From: Paraburkholderia acidisoli
GTDB lineage: Bacteria > Pseudomonadota > Gammaproteobacteria > Burkholderiales > Burkholderiaceae
Assembly: GCF_009789675.1 (NCBI RefSeq)
Contig: NZ_CP046915.1
Coordinates: 248,001-312,000, forward strand
DNA length: 64,000 bases
Reading direction: 5' to 3'
Shown here: piece after piece, positions 8,447-16,124 of the stretch
Layout of the letters: each line of letters opens with the position of its first letter
Position numbering within the stretch: the stretch's first letter is position 1
Notes under the pieces: model-generated
What the model was told of the DNA's origin: nothing
Seen by the model: only the letters and a program-made list of their open reading frames with translations
Database searches by the model: none
Position numbers and translations under genes: made by a program

Positions 8447-9403
8447 CTAGTGCGCAACGGCGAGCGGCTGCACCTGCCCCGCTTCCGTGTCGCCGACGTA
8501 GATGCCGTAGGCGTCTTCGCTGCGCTCGCGCACGTAGCGCTGCAACATCGAACGCTCCGCTTCGTCGCGCACCGCCTTCCACGGAATCTGCGCAAGCGGG
8601 ACGATGTGGATCGCGCTGTCCATCATCGCCGCGTGACTGCTGTGCACGCGCCCGCGGTAGTACACGCGCACGCTCGCCGAAGGGCCACTGCCCGACTCGA
8701 ACACGGCGAACAGAAAGTCGAGATGCGCCGCGAGGCCGAGCCGCGCGAGCACGCCGCGCAGGCTCGCCGCGTCGCTCTGCGGTTCGAGCTTGACGCCCGC
8801 GGGCAATTGCAGGCCGCCCTGCGTTTCCAGCAGCACGAGACCGTCGCGATGTTCGAGAATCGCGCCCACCTGGGCGCGTGCGCCGGTTGCCGCGAGCGCG
8901 TCCTGCGAAAGACTGAAGTTCACGTACGCACCACGGCAGTAGCCGAGCGGCGACGAATGCGAATGCGCGAAGTCCACCACACGGCCGATCAGGATGACGT
9001 GATCGCCCGCCTCCACCACCTCGTGCGTGCGGCAATCGAAGGTGGCCGCCGCGCCGTCCATGACCGGCGCACCCGTGGCGCGCGCGCGCCACGCGACCTG
9101 CGCGAACTTGTCGGGCGACTTCGAGGCGAACACGCCGGACACGCTTTTCTGGTCCTCCGCCAGCACGCTCACCGCGAAGTGATCGGTGACGGAGAAGACG
9201 TCGTGGCTCGCGGCGGTCTTCGCGATGCACACGAGAATCAACGGCGGATCGAGCGACACCGAGGTGAACGAGTTGGCCGTGAAGCCGCGCGGCGTGCCGT
9301 CGGGCTGGATCGTGGTGACGACCGTCACGCCGGTGACGAACGCGCCCAGCGCGCGACGGAACTCAGCGGCGTCGAAGGCCGGTTCGATACGGAAATCAGA
9401 CAT
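8447..9403 (-). CDS. flavin reductase with C-terminal Nudix-like domain
   Basis: A 318-residue protein. Residues about 8-165 are a flavin reductase domain of the HpaC/RutF kind (FVTGVTVVTT, GFTANSFTSVSLDPPLILVC, GDHVILIGRVVDF). Such domains supply reduced FMN or FAD to a separate monooxygenase. The remaining 130 residues (from VGAILEHRDGLVLLE) resemble a Nudix fold, but the catalytic REXXEE box is not recognisable, so this part may be a non-catalytic sensor or assembly domain. I chose the ATG at 9401-9403 because AGGAGAG precedes it and the domain starts at once; this start overlaps the end of the hydrolase gene by 8 bases. No oxygenase partner is encoded nearby, which is unusual. Confidence 0.85.
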   Translation of the reverse strand: MSDFRIEPAFDAAEFRRALGAFVTGVTVVTTIQPDGTPRGFTANSFTSVSLDPPLILVCIAKTAASHDVFSVTDHFAVSVLAEDQKSVSGVFASKSPDKFAQVAWRARATGAPVMDGAAATFDCRTHEVVEAGDHVILIGRVVDFAHSHSSPLGYCRGAYVNFSLSQDALAATGARAQVGAILEHRDGLVLLETQGGLQLPAGVKLEPQSDAASLRGVLARLGLAAHLDFLFAVFESGSGPSASVRVYYRGRVHSSHAAMMDSAIHIVPLAQIPWKAVRDEAERSMLQRYVRERSEDAYGIYVGDTEAGQVQPLAVAH

Positions 9404-10382
9404 GGCGCTCTCCTGCGCTTGATTCGTTTGCTGCGCTTGATTCGCTTGCTGCATTCGATGCGTTCGGGTTGTCGGCGCCGGGCCGCGCGGCTGCGTCGAA
9501 AAAGGCGAGCAGCCGGGCATTCACGGCATCGGCATCGCTCAGGTTCATCATGTGGCGCGCGTGCGCGATCACGTCGGCGCGGCCCAGCGGCGCGGCGGCC
9601 GCCATCGCCCGCGACATCGCGGGGCTCGAATTCGGATCGCACTCGCCGGTCAGGAACAACGCGGGCACGGCGAGTTGCGCAAGACGCCCGACATGCGCTT
9701 CGTCGGCAGCCGCGAAGAGGCGGTAGGTGCGCGCATAGCCGTGCGGATTCACCGTGCGCAGCAACTCGCGCACGGTCTGCGCCGCCGCGGCGAGAGGCGC
9801 GGGAACGGGGTCGCCGAACCAGCGCGCGAGCGTGGCGTCGATGGCGCTGGCCGTTGCCTCGGTTGCCTCGGCTGCTTCATTCGCTTCGTTTGTTTCGTTT
9901 GCTTCGACTGCCGCATCGCGCCCGTCTTGCAGCAGCGCGGCGCGCGCCATCACGGCGGCGCGTTGCGACGGCGTGCGCGCATACACGGCATTCAACGCGG
10001 CCACGCTCAGCGTGCGCGACGCCCGCGTCAGCGCGAATTCCAGCGCGACGAGCGCCCCCATCGAGTGCCCGGCCACATGTGCCGTTCGAAGTTCGAGCCC
10101 GTCGAACAGGCGTTCGAGCTGGCCCGCGTAATCCTCTAGCGTGGGTTCGGCGGGCGGCAGCGCGCTCGCGCCGTGACCGAGCATGTCGTAGACGACCACT
10201 TCATAGCGAGCCGCCGTCAATGCCTCGATTTGCGGCGTCCACACGCTCTGGTTCATGCCCACGCCGTGAATCAGCACGACCGTCGCCCGTGCCGGCGCGG
10301 ACTTCGGCGCATGCACGCCGTAGCGCGTGCCGGCAAGCTCGCCGTGCGCGACAACGGACTCGGACGACGGGTCGGGCTTCAT
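9396..10382 (-). CDS. alpha/beta hydrolase with repeat-encoded insert
   Basis: A 328-residue hydrolase with the fold landmarks VVLIHGVGMNQSVW (oxyanion region), the nucleophile elbow GHSMGA, an acid in GECDPNSSP and a late histidine in AHARHMM. The start at 10380-10382 (MKPDPSSESVVAHGEL) fits. A run of EAN, ETN, EAA and EAT triplets near the lid is encoded by six 9-bp repeats (9852-9905), and the C-terminus is also low-complexity (NASNAASESSAANESS). It is translationally coupled to the flavin reductase (overlap ATGTCTGA). Together these resemble ring-cleavage amidase or hydrolase plus reductase pairs in N-heterocycle breakdown, as in the Rut or pyridine routes, but the substrate is unproven. 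Confidence 0.85.
   Translation of the reverse strand: MKPDPSSESVVAHGELAGTRYGVHAPKSAPARATVVLIHGVGMNQSVWTPQIEALTAARYEVVVYDMLGHGASALPPAEPTLEDYAGQLERLFDGLELRTAHVAGHSMGALVALEFALTRASRTLSVAALNAVYARTPSQRAAVMARAALLQDGRDAAVEANETNEANEAAEATEATASAIDATLARWFGDPVPAPLAAAAQTVRELLRTVNPHGYARTYRLFAAADEAHVGRLAQLAVPALFLTGECDPNSSPAMSRAMAAAAPLGRADVIAHARHMMNLSDADAVNARLLAFFDAAARPGADNPNASNAASESSAANESSAGERHV
9852..9905 (-). repeat. six tandem 9-bp repeats inside the hydrolase gene
   Basis: On the minus strand the units are GAAGCAAAC, GAAACAAAC, GAAGCGAAT, GAAGCAGCC, GAGGCAACC and GAGGCAACG. They encode EAN-ETN-EAN-EAA-EAT-EAT. Because the unit is a multiple of three, copy-number change would lengthen or shorten the protein without a frameshift. 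Confidence 0.85.
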
Positions 10383-10403
10383 CGAATTCGGTCTCCACAA
10401 GAT

Positions 10404-10417
10404 TATGGTATGCCATA
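10404..10417 (-). promoter_or_regulatory. GntR-type operator, proximal site
   Basis: TATGGTATGCCATA has arms TATGG and CCATA, the TGG-N4-CCA pattern seen with FadR-like regulators. It lies about 22 bases upstream of the hydrolase ATG, where it would control the hydrolase-reductase-transporter genes. Confidence 0.7.
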
Positions 10418-10443
10418 CTATCGACACGATTCGGCCGGAAATA

Positions 10444-10459
10444 TTATGGAATACCATAA
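10444..10459 (-). promoter_or_regulatory. GntR-type operator, distal site
   Basis: TTATGGAATACCATAA is a 6-bp perfect inverted repeat with a 4-base centre. Its centre is 41 bases from that of the proximal site, close to four helical turns, so regulator dimers could bind on the same face. Confidence 0.72.
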
Positions 10460-10573
10460 GTCGATGTAAAGCCGCGACGCGCGCCGGAAGGCTCGCATCG
10501 GCGCCTGTCGGGAAATGGGGGAAGGTACGGCGGGAAACGCGCGCCAGCGGGTGGCGCAAACGCGGCGGCCAAT

Positions 10574-10599
10574 AAAAACGCCGCTAGCGAGAGCGGCGT
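10574..10599 (-). terminator. rho-independent terminator of the second GntR gene
   Basis: On the minus strand ACGCCGCT-loop-AGCGGCGT is followed by TTTTTATT. It lies about 140 bases past the stop of the regulator at 10737. Confidence 0.8.
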
Positions 10600-10736
10600 C
10601 GTGGGACATGTCGATGGGGGAAGGCCGCGCCCGCACGGGGCACCGCGGACGCAGCAGCCATGCCGCCTGGTGGCGCGGCAGCGGCGGATCGGCTAAAACG
10701 TTACGCCCCGCCCTGGTCCGCCAGCGCAAGCGTCGT

Positions 10737-11426
10737 TCAGGCTTCGGCCGCGCCCTCTTCGCTGCGTTGCGCGAGCGCGGCGAGCGCGAGTTCGGCGGTG
10801 CGGCCAATATGCGCGATGGACGCGGCGAAAGCGGCGTCGCCGTCGCGGCGCTCGATGGCGTCGAGCATCTTGTTCATCTCGCGATTGGACTCGGCGCTGC
10901 GGCCCGGCGTGGCGATCGTGAGCGCGCGCAGCCGGTTGATGCGCGCGTTCAGCGTCTTGACCACGGCCAGCGAGACGGTGCGCTGCGCGCCCTCGAACAA
11001 CGCCTCGTAAAAGCGCTCCGTGAAGGCGAGCACCGTGGGCAGATCTCCGGCCTTGAACGCTGCCTCGATTTTCTTGCGGATGTCGCGCAACTGCTTGACG
11101 AGTTCCGGCGTGGAATGCTCCGCACACGCGCGCGCGGCATTCGCTTCGAGCAAACCGCGCAGTTCGTAGATCTCGCTGACCTGCGCCGGGTTCAGCTGCG
11201 CGACGACCGGTCCCTGGCGCGCGATGACCTCGACGAGCCCTTCCGTTTCGAGATGGCGCAGCACCTCGCGCACAATCGTGCGGCTCACGCCCAGCTCGTC
11301 GCACAGCGTGCGTTCGACCAGGCGCACACCCGGTTTGAAGTAGCCCTGCACGATCGCGTCGCGCAGCTTGTCCAGCGTCAGTTCACGAAGGGTCTTGGTT
11401 TCGCGGACAACTTTAAGGTCTGACAT
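10737..11426 (-). CDS. GntR-family regulator, FCD subfamily (second paralogue)
   Basis: A 229-residue regulator when started at the ATG 11424-11426 (MSDLKVVRETKTLREL). A TTG start at 11489 is also in frame, and neither has a strong ribosome site. The winged helix includes LVERTLCDELGVSRTIVREV, and the FCD domain follows from SEIYELRGLLEANAA. It is a close paralogue of the regulator at 3579-4286. Its own upstream region has a TGGAATGCCA site (11498-11511), so autoregulation is likely. Two similar sites precede the neighbouring hydrolase operon, which it probably represses. The inducer is unknown. Confidence 0.9.
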   Translation of the reverse strand: MSDLKVVRETKTLRELTLDKLRDAIVQGYFKPGVRLVERTLCDELGVSRTIVREVLRHLETEGLVEVIARQGPVVAQLNPAQVSEIYELRGLLEANAARACAEHSTPELVKQLRDIRKKIEAAFKAGDLPTVLAFTERFYEALFEGAQRTVSLAVVKTLNARINRLRALTIATPGRSAESNREMNKMLDAIERRDGDAAFAASIAHIGRTAELALAALAQRSEEGAAEA

Positions 11427-11497
11427 ATGGCAAGTAAGGTGGACGAAGAGAAGTCCGTCGCGCGACCGCTGAATCAGCAAATCCAGCAAAAGGCGAC

Positions 11498-11511
11498 GTG
11501 GAATGCCATAT
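11498..11511 (-). promoter_or_regulatory. GntR-type operator upstream of the regulator gene
   Basis: GTGGAATGCCATA shares the TGG-N4-CCA core with the two sites at 10404 and 10444. It lies just before the regulator's start, consistent with autocontrol. Confidence 0.6.
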
Positions 11512-11548
11512 TATCTCCCATCCTCGCACGCCGCCAAAATGGCGCGCC

Positions 11549-12073
11549 TCATGCGGCCGGCTTCGCGGCATATGCCGCATCGAACACGGCTTCCAGCGCG
11601 GGATGCACGCCGCGCAGCCCCGCCACCACCGCATGGGCCCAGTCGAAATACTCGCGCTGGCGCCCGGCGGACCAGTCGGCCGGCGGCCTCGCGGCAATAT
11701 CGCGCAGGTTGCTGATCTTGTCGGCGAGCTTCACGAGCTTCGCCTGGTCGCTGATCTGCGCGGCATGCGCCACTTGCAGGCGCTTTCGCTCCGCCTTGGG
11801 CAACGCCTTGTCGTCGGTCACTTCGGTCACGATGCGCGCGACCGTTTCGCCGAAACGACTGGCCAGTTCCTCGCGCGTGGTTTGCGTGTCTTCGATGGTG
11901 TCGTGCAAGAGTGCCGCGACCAGCACCGCCTCGTCGGCGACATTGCCTTCGTTCGCCAGTACGTTGGCGAGCGTGATCGGGTGATTGATATAAGGGGATG
12001 CCTCGGCGTCCTTGCGGCGTTGATTGCGATGCTTGTCCGCGGCGAACGCCACGGCCTGCAAAATCGTGTTCAT
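11549..12073 (-). CDS. HD-domain protein, MESH1-like small alarmone hydrolase
   Basis: A 174-residue single-domain HD phosphohydrolase. It resembles the hydrolase half of RelA/SpoT and the MESH1 group that removes pyrophosphate from (p)ppGpp. Metal-binding motifs are all visible: INHP (H31), LLHDTIEDT (H57, D58, E61, D62) and VKLADKISNL (D118). There is no synthetase or regulatory domain. I chose the ATG that gives MNTILQAVAF because the HD fold begins there. It stands alone between a GntR regulator and a binding-protein gene, on the same strand as both. A housekeeping stress role is likely, though some MESH1 proteins also act on NADPH. Confidence 0.85.
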   Translation of the reverse strand: MNTILQAVAFAADKHRNQRRKDAEASPYINHPITLANVLANEGNVADEAVLVAALLHDTIEDTQTTREELASRFGETVARIVTEVTDDKALPKAERKRLQVAHAAQISDQAKLVKLADKISNLRDIAARPPADWSAGRQREYFDWAHAVVAGLRGVHPALEAVFDAAYAAKPAA

Positions 12074-12175
12074 GGCTGGCCCGTGTTGTGGTGTCGTATC
12101 GCCTTGAATCTTACCGCCAGGCGCGCCAAAACCTGAACGAGGCCGACCACGCACGCGGAGCGCCGTCTCCATCGG

Positions 12176-12212
12176 CAAAAAAAAACGGGCCACGCCGAAG
12201 CGTAGGCCCGTA
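12176..12212 (-). terminator. rho-independent terminator after the LivK-like gene
   Basis: On the minus strand ACGGGCC and GGCCCGT pair around a loop of about 12 bases and are followed by a run of nine T. It lies about 110 bases past the LivK-like stop. Confidence 0.78.
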
Positions 12213-12319
12213 TGCAATCGGCGCGCGCGTTCGCGGCGGGAGAAGCCGCTCCGCGGGCGCGCGCCGCGGCCGGGTACCAGCCGGCCGATACGTCATGACT
12301 CCCCTGTTGCTCGTGCGGC

Positions 12320-13498
12320 TTACTTCACGCCCACGGTTTGCGAAGGCACCCACTTGCCGTTGACGACCTTGTAGACCGTCACGCCGCCGAATTTCAGGTC
12401 GCCGTACTGGTCGTACGAGAGTTCGTTGGTCGTCACGCCCTTCATGTTGGTCGCCTTCAGCGCCGCGAGATAGACGTGCGGATCGGTCGAATTGGCCTTC
12501 TTCATGGCGTTGAACACGGCCATCGTGCCGTCGTAGGCATACGGCGCGTACAGCTCGACCGGATGACCGAAGCGCTTCGTGTAGCGGTCCGAGAAGTCCT
12601 TGCCGCTCGGCATCTGCGCAAGCGGGCTGCCTTCGGAAGCCGCGAGCGTGCCCTCGGCGGCCGGGCCCGCGATCTTGATGAGGTTGTCGGACTGCACCAT
12701 GTCCGGACCGATCAGCGGCGCCTTGATGGCGAGCGAGCGCATCTGCTTGAGCATCGGCGCGGCCTGCGTGTCGGCGCCGCCGTAGAACACCGCGTCGACA
12801 TCGGCGGCCTTGATCTTCGTGAGGATCGAGCGGAAGTCCACGGCCTTGTCGTTCGTGTATTCCTGATCGACCACGGTCGCGCCCGCCGCCTTCACGGCCT
12901 TGGTGAATTCTTCGGCCACGCCCTGACCGTAGGCCGTGCGATCGTCGATCACCGCGATGCGCTTGAACTTGAGGTCCTTCACCACGTAGGTGCCGAGCAC
13001 GCTGCCAAGCTGCGTGTCCGAGGTCAGCAGGCGGAACGTGGTGGGAAAGCCGAGGCGCGTGTAATTGGGCGCCGTTGCCATGGCGATTTCGGGAATGCCC
13101 GCCTTCGCGTAGATCGGCGCGGCCGGAATGCTGGTGCCCGAGTTGTAATGGCCGATGACCGCGACCACGCCGTCGTCCACGAGCTTTTGCGCGACCGTCG
13201 TGCCCGTGCGCGGGTCGGCCTGATCGTCCTGCGCGTCGAGCACGAAATGCACGGGCTTGCCGCCGATCACGGGGTTCGTGGCGTTCATTTCGTCGATGGC
13301 GAGTTCCACGCCGCTCTTGAAGTCGGCGCCATAGTGCGCCTGGCCGCCGGTGAGCGGCGCGGCGAAACCGATCTTGACGTCCGTGGCCTGCGCGAAGGCC
13401 GCGGTGCTGCCCAGCGCGGCGAACGTGCAGGCAGCGCCTGCCACGGCCATCGCAAGACGATGCGCGCGTAGCGGCGAGCGACTTTCGGTATTGCTCAT
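12320..13498 (-). CDS. branched-chain amino-acid-type substrate-binding protein (LivK/LivJ family), orphan
   Basis: A 392-residue periplasmic binding protein. A signal peptide (RLAMAVAGAACTFAALG, then AAFAQ) precedes ATDVKIGFAAPLTGGQAHYG, the standard opening of Leu/Ile/Val-binding proteins. GHYNSGTSIPAAPIYAKAG and YAPYAYDGTMAVFNAM are further hallmarks. The start at 13496-13498 has AGGAGAAAG upstream; a longer frame to 13573 has no such support. No LivH, M, G or F genes are next to it and its own terminator follows. It must therefore use permeases encoded elsewhere or serve as a sensor. Confidence 0.92.
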   Translation of the reverse strand: MSNTESRSPLRAHRLAMAVAGAACTFAALGSTAAFAQATDVKIGFAAPLTGGQAHYGADFKSGVELAIDEMNATNPVIGGKPVHFVLDAQDDQADPRTGTTVAQKLVDDGVVAVIGHYNSGTSIPAAPIYAKAGIPEIAMATAPNYTRLGFPTTFRLLTSDTQLGSVLGTYVVKDLKFKRIAVIDDRTAYGQGVAEEFTKAVKAAGATVVDQEYTNDKAVDFRSILTKIKAADVDAVFYGGADTQAAPMLKQMRSLAIKAPLIGPDMVQSDNLIKIAGPAAEGTLAASEGSPLAQMPSGKDFSDRYTKRFGHPVELYAPYAYDGTMAVFNAMKKANSTDPHVYLAALKATNMKGVTTNELSYDQYGDLKFGGVTVYKVVNGKWVPSQTVGVK

Positions 13499-14079
13499 CA
13501 GATCTTTCTCCTCGACTTTGACATTGTTCATGGACGTCGCATCGTTCTTCGTCGCACACACTCTACGTGTCACGCTAAATAAACTCAGTACGACTGATCA
13601 TCGGCATTCGCGGGTCGAGCGGTCCGGCGTGCAGGCATCCCCGTTCGCACGCCGGGCGGCGGTTCCCGCCAGGTGAACCGTCGCGCCAAAATCGGCAGCG
13701 ACGCGAGGAAGTATCGCCATCCATATTGCGGGAGACTTGACGGTTTTCGCGACCCAAAGAGACGAATTCGGCATAGTCGCGGCTACGCGGAGAACGGGTT
13801 GGATTTCCGGCATTCGCGCCATCCGGGACAACACGTAGACGAGAGGCGCCCGCCCGGCACCGCGGCGGCAAGCCGCGCGGTGCGTGGGTGGCTGGCGCGG
13901 CGCAGCCGGCCAGCGGCCACGTGTCGCGCGACGGGATAGGCAGCATGATCCGAGGCCGCTGCGCTGAAACGCCCCGGCCCGGCCATGACGATTTCGGCGT
14001 AGTGCGGGAAGGCGTGGCTCGGAAGACCGCGCGCGAGCCGCCGTCATGTGCCAACCGCCATGCGCCATCGGCGAAACTG
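13499..14079. other. gene-free stretch upstream of the LivK-like gene
   Basis: About 580 bases contain only shadow frames. The right side of the LivK promoter is AT-richer (13540-13600). A GC-rich inverted repeat around 13857-13883 (GCACCGCG with CGCGCGGTGC) has no T tract. I see no coding region here. A small RNA cannot be excluded. Confidence 0.5.
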
Positions 14080-14529
14080 TCAGGCGCCCGCGCCGCGCTT
14101 CCCGTGCAACGTGCGCAATTCGGCTTCGTGCTGCTCGGCCCATTGCCACACGCTGCAAAATGCCGCGCACAGGCTCGTGCCGAGTTCGGTCAATTGATAC
14201 TCGACTCGCGGCGGCACTTCCGGATACACCGTGCGCAGCACGAGGCCGTCGGCTTCCATTTGACGCAGGGTCTTCGTCAGCATGCGCTGGCTGATCGAGC
14301 CCACGAGTTCGCCCACGCGCGTGAAGCGCAGCACGCCGTTCTGCTCCAGCACTTCGAGCACGCACATGGTCCATTTGTCGGCGATACGGCCGAGCACGTC
14401 GAGCACGAGTGTGTCGAGCTCGGGCCGCGACTCGCCCACGACGCTCGCCTCGGGCGTGGACTTTTTCGGCGACTTGAACACCACGCGCCGCTCGTCCGGT
14501 TTCGTTTTTGCGCTTTTTGCCATAACCAT
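14080..14529 (-). CDS. HxlR-family transcriptional regulator
   Basis: A 149-residue winged-helix protein of the HxlR/MarR-like type. The diagnostic core is IADKWTMCVLEVLEQNGVLR, then FTRVGELVGSISQRMLTKTL and RTVYPEVPPRVEYQLTELG. The usual N-terminal cysteine of redox-sensing members is not obvious, although one follows at DKWTMC. A second start two codons in (14523) is possible. It is divergent from an SDR gene 103 bases away, the classic arrangement in which it controls that gene. Confidence 0.92.
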   Translation of the reverse strand: MVMAKSAKTKPDERRVVFKSPKKSTPEASVVGESRPELDTLVLDVLGRIADKWTMCVLEVLEQNGVLRFTRVGELVGSISQRMLTKTLRQMEADGLVLRTVYPEVPPRVEYQLTELGTSLCAAFCSVWQWAEQHEAELRTLHGKRGAGA

Positions 14530-14632
14530 TTCCCATTACTTACACCGGTGTGCGTACGGCACAAACCGGTGCCTACTTCCTGTTTGAGAGTGAATGGCCT
14601 ACGCTAGCACAACCTCACACAGGAGAGTAGTC

Positions 14633-15403
14633 ATGCAGATCACCGGAAACACCATTCTCATCACGGGCGGCGGTTCGGGCATCGGACGCGCACTGGCCGA
14701 GGCCTTGCACCGGCGCGGCAACACGGTCATCGTCGCGGGCCGCCGCCAGGCCGCGCTCGACGAAGTCGCCAAGGCCAACCCCGGCATCGCCACGGCCGTG
14801 CTGGACGTGACGAGCGCCGAGGACATCGCGCGTTTCGCCGCGCAAATCGAGCGCGACTTTCCCGCGCTCAACGCGGTCGTGAACAACGCGGGCATCATGC
14901 AGCCGGAAAACTGGCGCGCGGAAACGATCGATCTCGCCACGGCCGAGGCGACCATCGCCACCAATCTGCTCGCGCCCATCCGTCTCACGGCCGCGCTGCT
15001 GCCGCTGCTGCGCAAGCAGGCGAAGTCGACCGTGCTGACCGTCTCGTCGGGGCTCGCGTTTTTGCCGCTCGCCGCCACGCCCACCTATAGCGCGACCAAG
15101 GCCGCGATTCACTCGTTCAGCGAGTCGTTGCGCTATCAACTGAAAGACACGAATGTCGATGTGATCGAAATCGCGCCGCCTTATGTGCAAACGGAATTGA
15201 TGGGCGCGGCGCAGGCGAGCGATCCGCACGCCATGCCGCTCGCGGCGTTCATCGAGGAAGTCATGCAGATTCTGGAAACGCAGCCCCAGGCGCACGAAGT
15301 GCTGGTGCAGCGCGTGCAGCCGCTGCGCTACGCGGCCGGGAAAGAGCTGGAAGGTTACGCGGCGGCATTCACGCAGTTGAATAACGCATTTGCCGCGCGT
15401 TGA
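14633..15403 (+). CDS. short-chain dehydrogenase, DltE-like
   Basis: A 256-residue SDR oxidoreductase with the cofactor motif TGGGSGIG at about 11-18, NNAGI at about 87-91 and the active-site YSATK pattern preceded by a serine in TVSSGLAFLPL. Unlike many SDRs it ends with a DltE-type segment (QILETQPQAHEVLVQRVQPLR is split by the helix). The ATG at 14633 has AGGAGAG eight bases upstream; the longer frame from 14594 lacks one. It is probably controlled by the divergent HxlR gene. The substrate is unknown; electrophile or quinone detoxification is usual for such pairs. Confidence 0.9.
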   Translation: MQITGNTILITGGGSGIGRALAEALHRRGNTVIVAGRRQAALDEVAKANPGIATAVLDVTSAEDIARFAAQIERDFPALNAVVNNAGIMQPENWRAETIDLATAEATIATNLLAPIRLTAALLPLLRKQAKSTVLTVSSGLAFLPLAATPTYSATKAAIHSFSESLRYQLKDTNVDVIEIAPPYVQTELMGAAQASDPHAMPLAAFIEEVMQILETQPQAHEVLVQRVQPLRYAAGKELEGYAAAFTQLNNAFAAR

Positions 15404-15500
15404 AGAAAGAAGCGATATCGCGGCGCCTGCGTGAGTCACGCCACGCGCCGGGGCATCGCGGGCGTGGCGCGCTCGAGCGCACGCCACGCCCTGTCGCGCA

Positions 15501-15908
15501 TTAGTGCGCCGAGATCACGACGTTCGCGATCAGGCCGGTCGCGATGGCGGCGAGCACGTAGTCGCCGTTGACGCCCACCCAGTGATAGCCGCGCGGCGGC
15601 GCCGAAAGACCATGGCCGTGCCAGTCGTCCACGACGTAGTTGCGGTCGCGGTACTCGCCCGGCAGGCGCTCGCCCTTGTGCCAGTCCGAATGCGGGACCG
15701 GGCCGCCCGGACGGCCGATGGACGCGTCGTGCATGGGTGCGCCGCGACCCGGTTGGCCGTGCGCGGGACCGCCGTGGGGCGCGCCGTGGCCGCCAGGACC
15801 GCCATGCTGATCGCCGTGTTGATCCGGACCATGGGGTTGCGCGAACGCCGTCGCGGACGCGCTCAGCATGGCTACGAGAACGCAGCGCGCAATCGTCTTT
15901 CGATTCAT
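15501..15908 (-). CDS. RcnB-family periplasmic protein
   Basis: A 135-residue exported protein. A signal peptide (MNRKTIARCVLVAMLSASA, then AFAQ) leads into a His/Gly/Pro-rich stretch (about 25-60) that could bind metal. The RcnB-like core follows: LPGEYRDRNYVVDDW, then LSAPPRGYHWVGVNGDYVLA. RcnB proteins contribute to Ni/Co homeostasis in enterics. In Burkholderiaceae this small fold is common and often has no known role. It stands alone, minus strand, between an SDR gene and a siderophore receptor. Confidence 0.85.
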   Translation of the reverse strand: MNRKTIARCVLVAMLSASATAFAQPHGPDQHGDQHGGPGGHGAPHGGPAHGQPGRGAPMHDASIGRPGGPVPHSDWHKGERLPGEYRDRNYVVDDWHGHGLSAPPRGYHWVGVNGDYVLAAIATGLIANVVISAH

Positions 15909-16060
15909 CGTTATCCTCGTGATGGACAGTTGCAGGTGTCGGTCGATCGCTATCGGGCAGGGCTCGTGGTGTCCGCCTGCCGCAGCGAACCGTTGGCGTA
16001 AGCAGAAAGCATGCCGCGCCTGACGGCCCGCATAGCGCAGTCACCATAACCGATCGCCAT

Positions 16061-16097
16061 GAAAAAAGCCGGGCGGCTTGCACAGCGCCCGGCTCGT
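16061..16097 (-). terminator. rho-independent terminator of the TonB receptor gene
   Basis: GCCGGGC (16068-16074) pairs with GCCCGGC (16087-16093). On the minus strand the stem is followed by a T run (complement of GAAAAAAG), 28 bases past the receptor stop. Confidence 0.82.
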
Positions 16098-16124
16098 TCG
16101 ATGACAACGTATTACAACGCGCGA

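Larger units (their letters stand above)
10383..10736. other. regulatory gap between GntR regulator and hydrolase operon
   Basis: These 354 bases hold no convincing gene. The part next to the hydrolase contains two TATGG/CCATA palindromes in an AT-rich island. The part next to the regulator contains its terminator. Short open frames here are GC-skew shadows. Confidence 0.7.

Noticed and set aside
9852..9905. Phase-variable switch
   Set aside because: Repeat units are 9 bp, so slippage keeps the frame; on/off switching is not expected.
13575..14054. 159-residue open frame in the gap before the LivK-like gene
   Set aside because: No ribosome site, no recognisable domain, arginine-rich composition typical of shadow frames.
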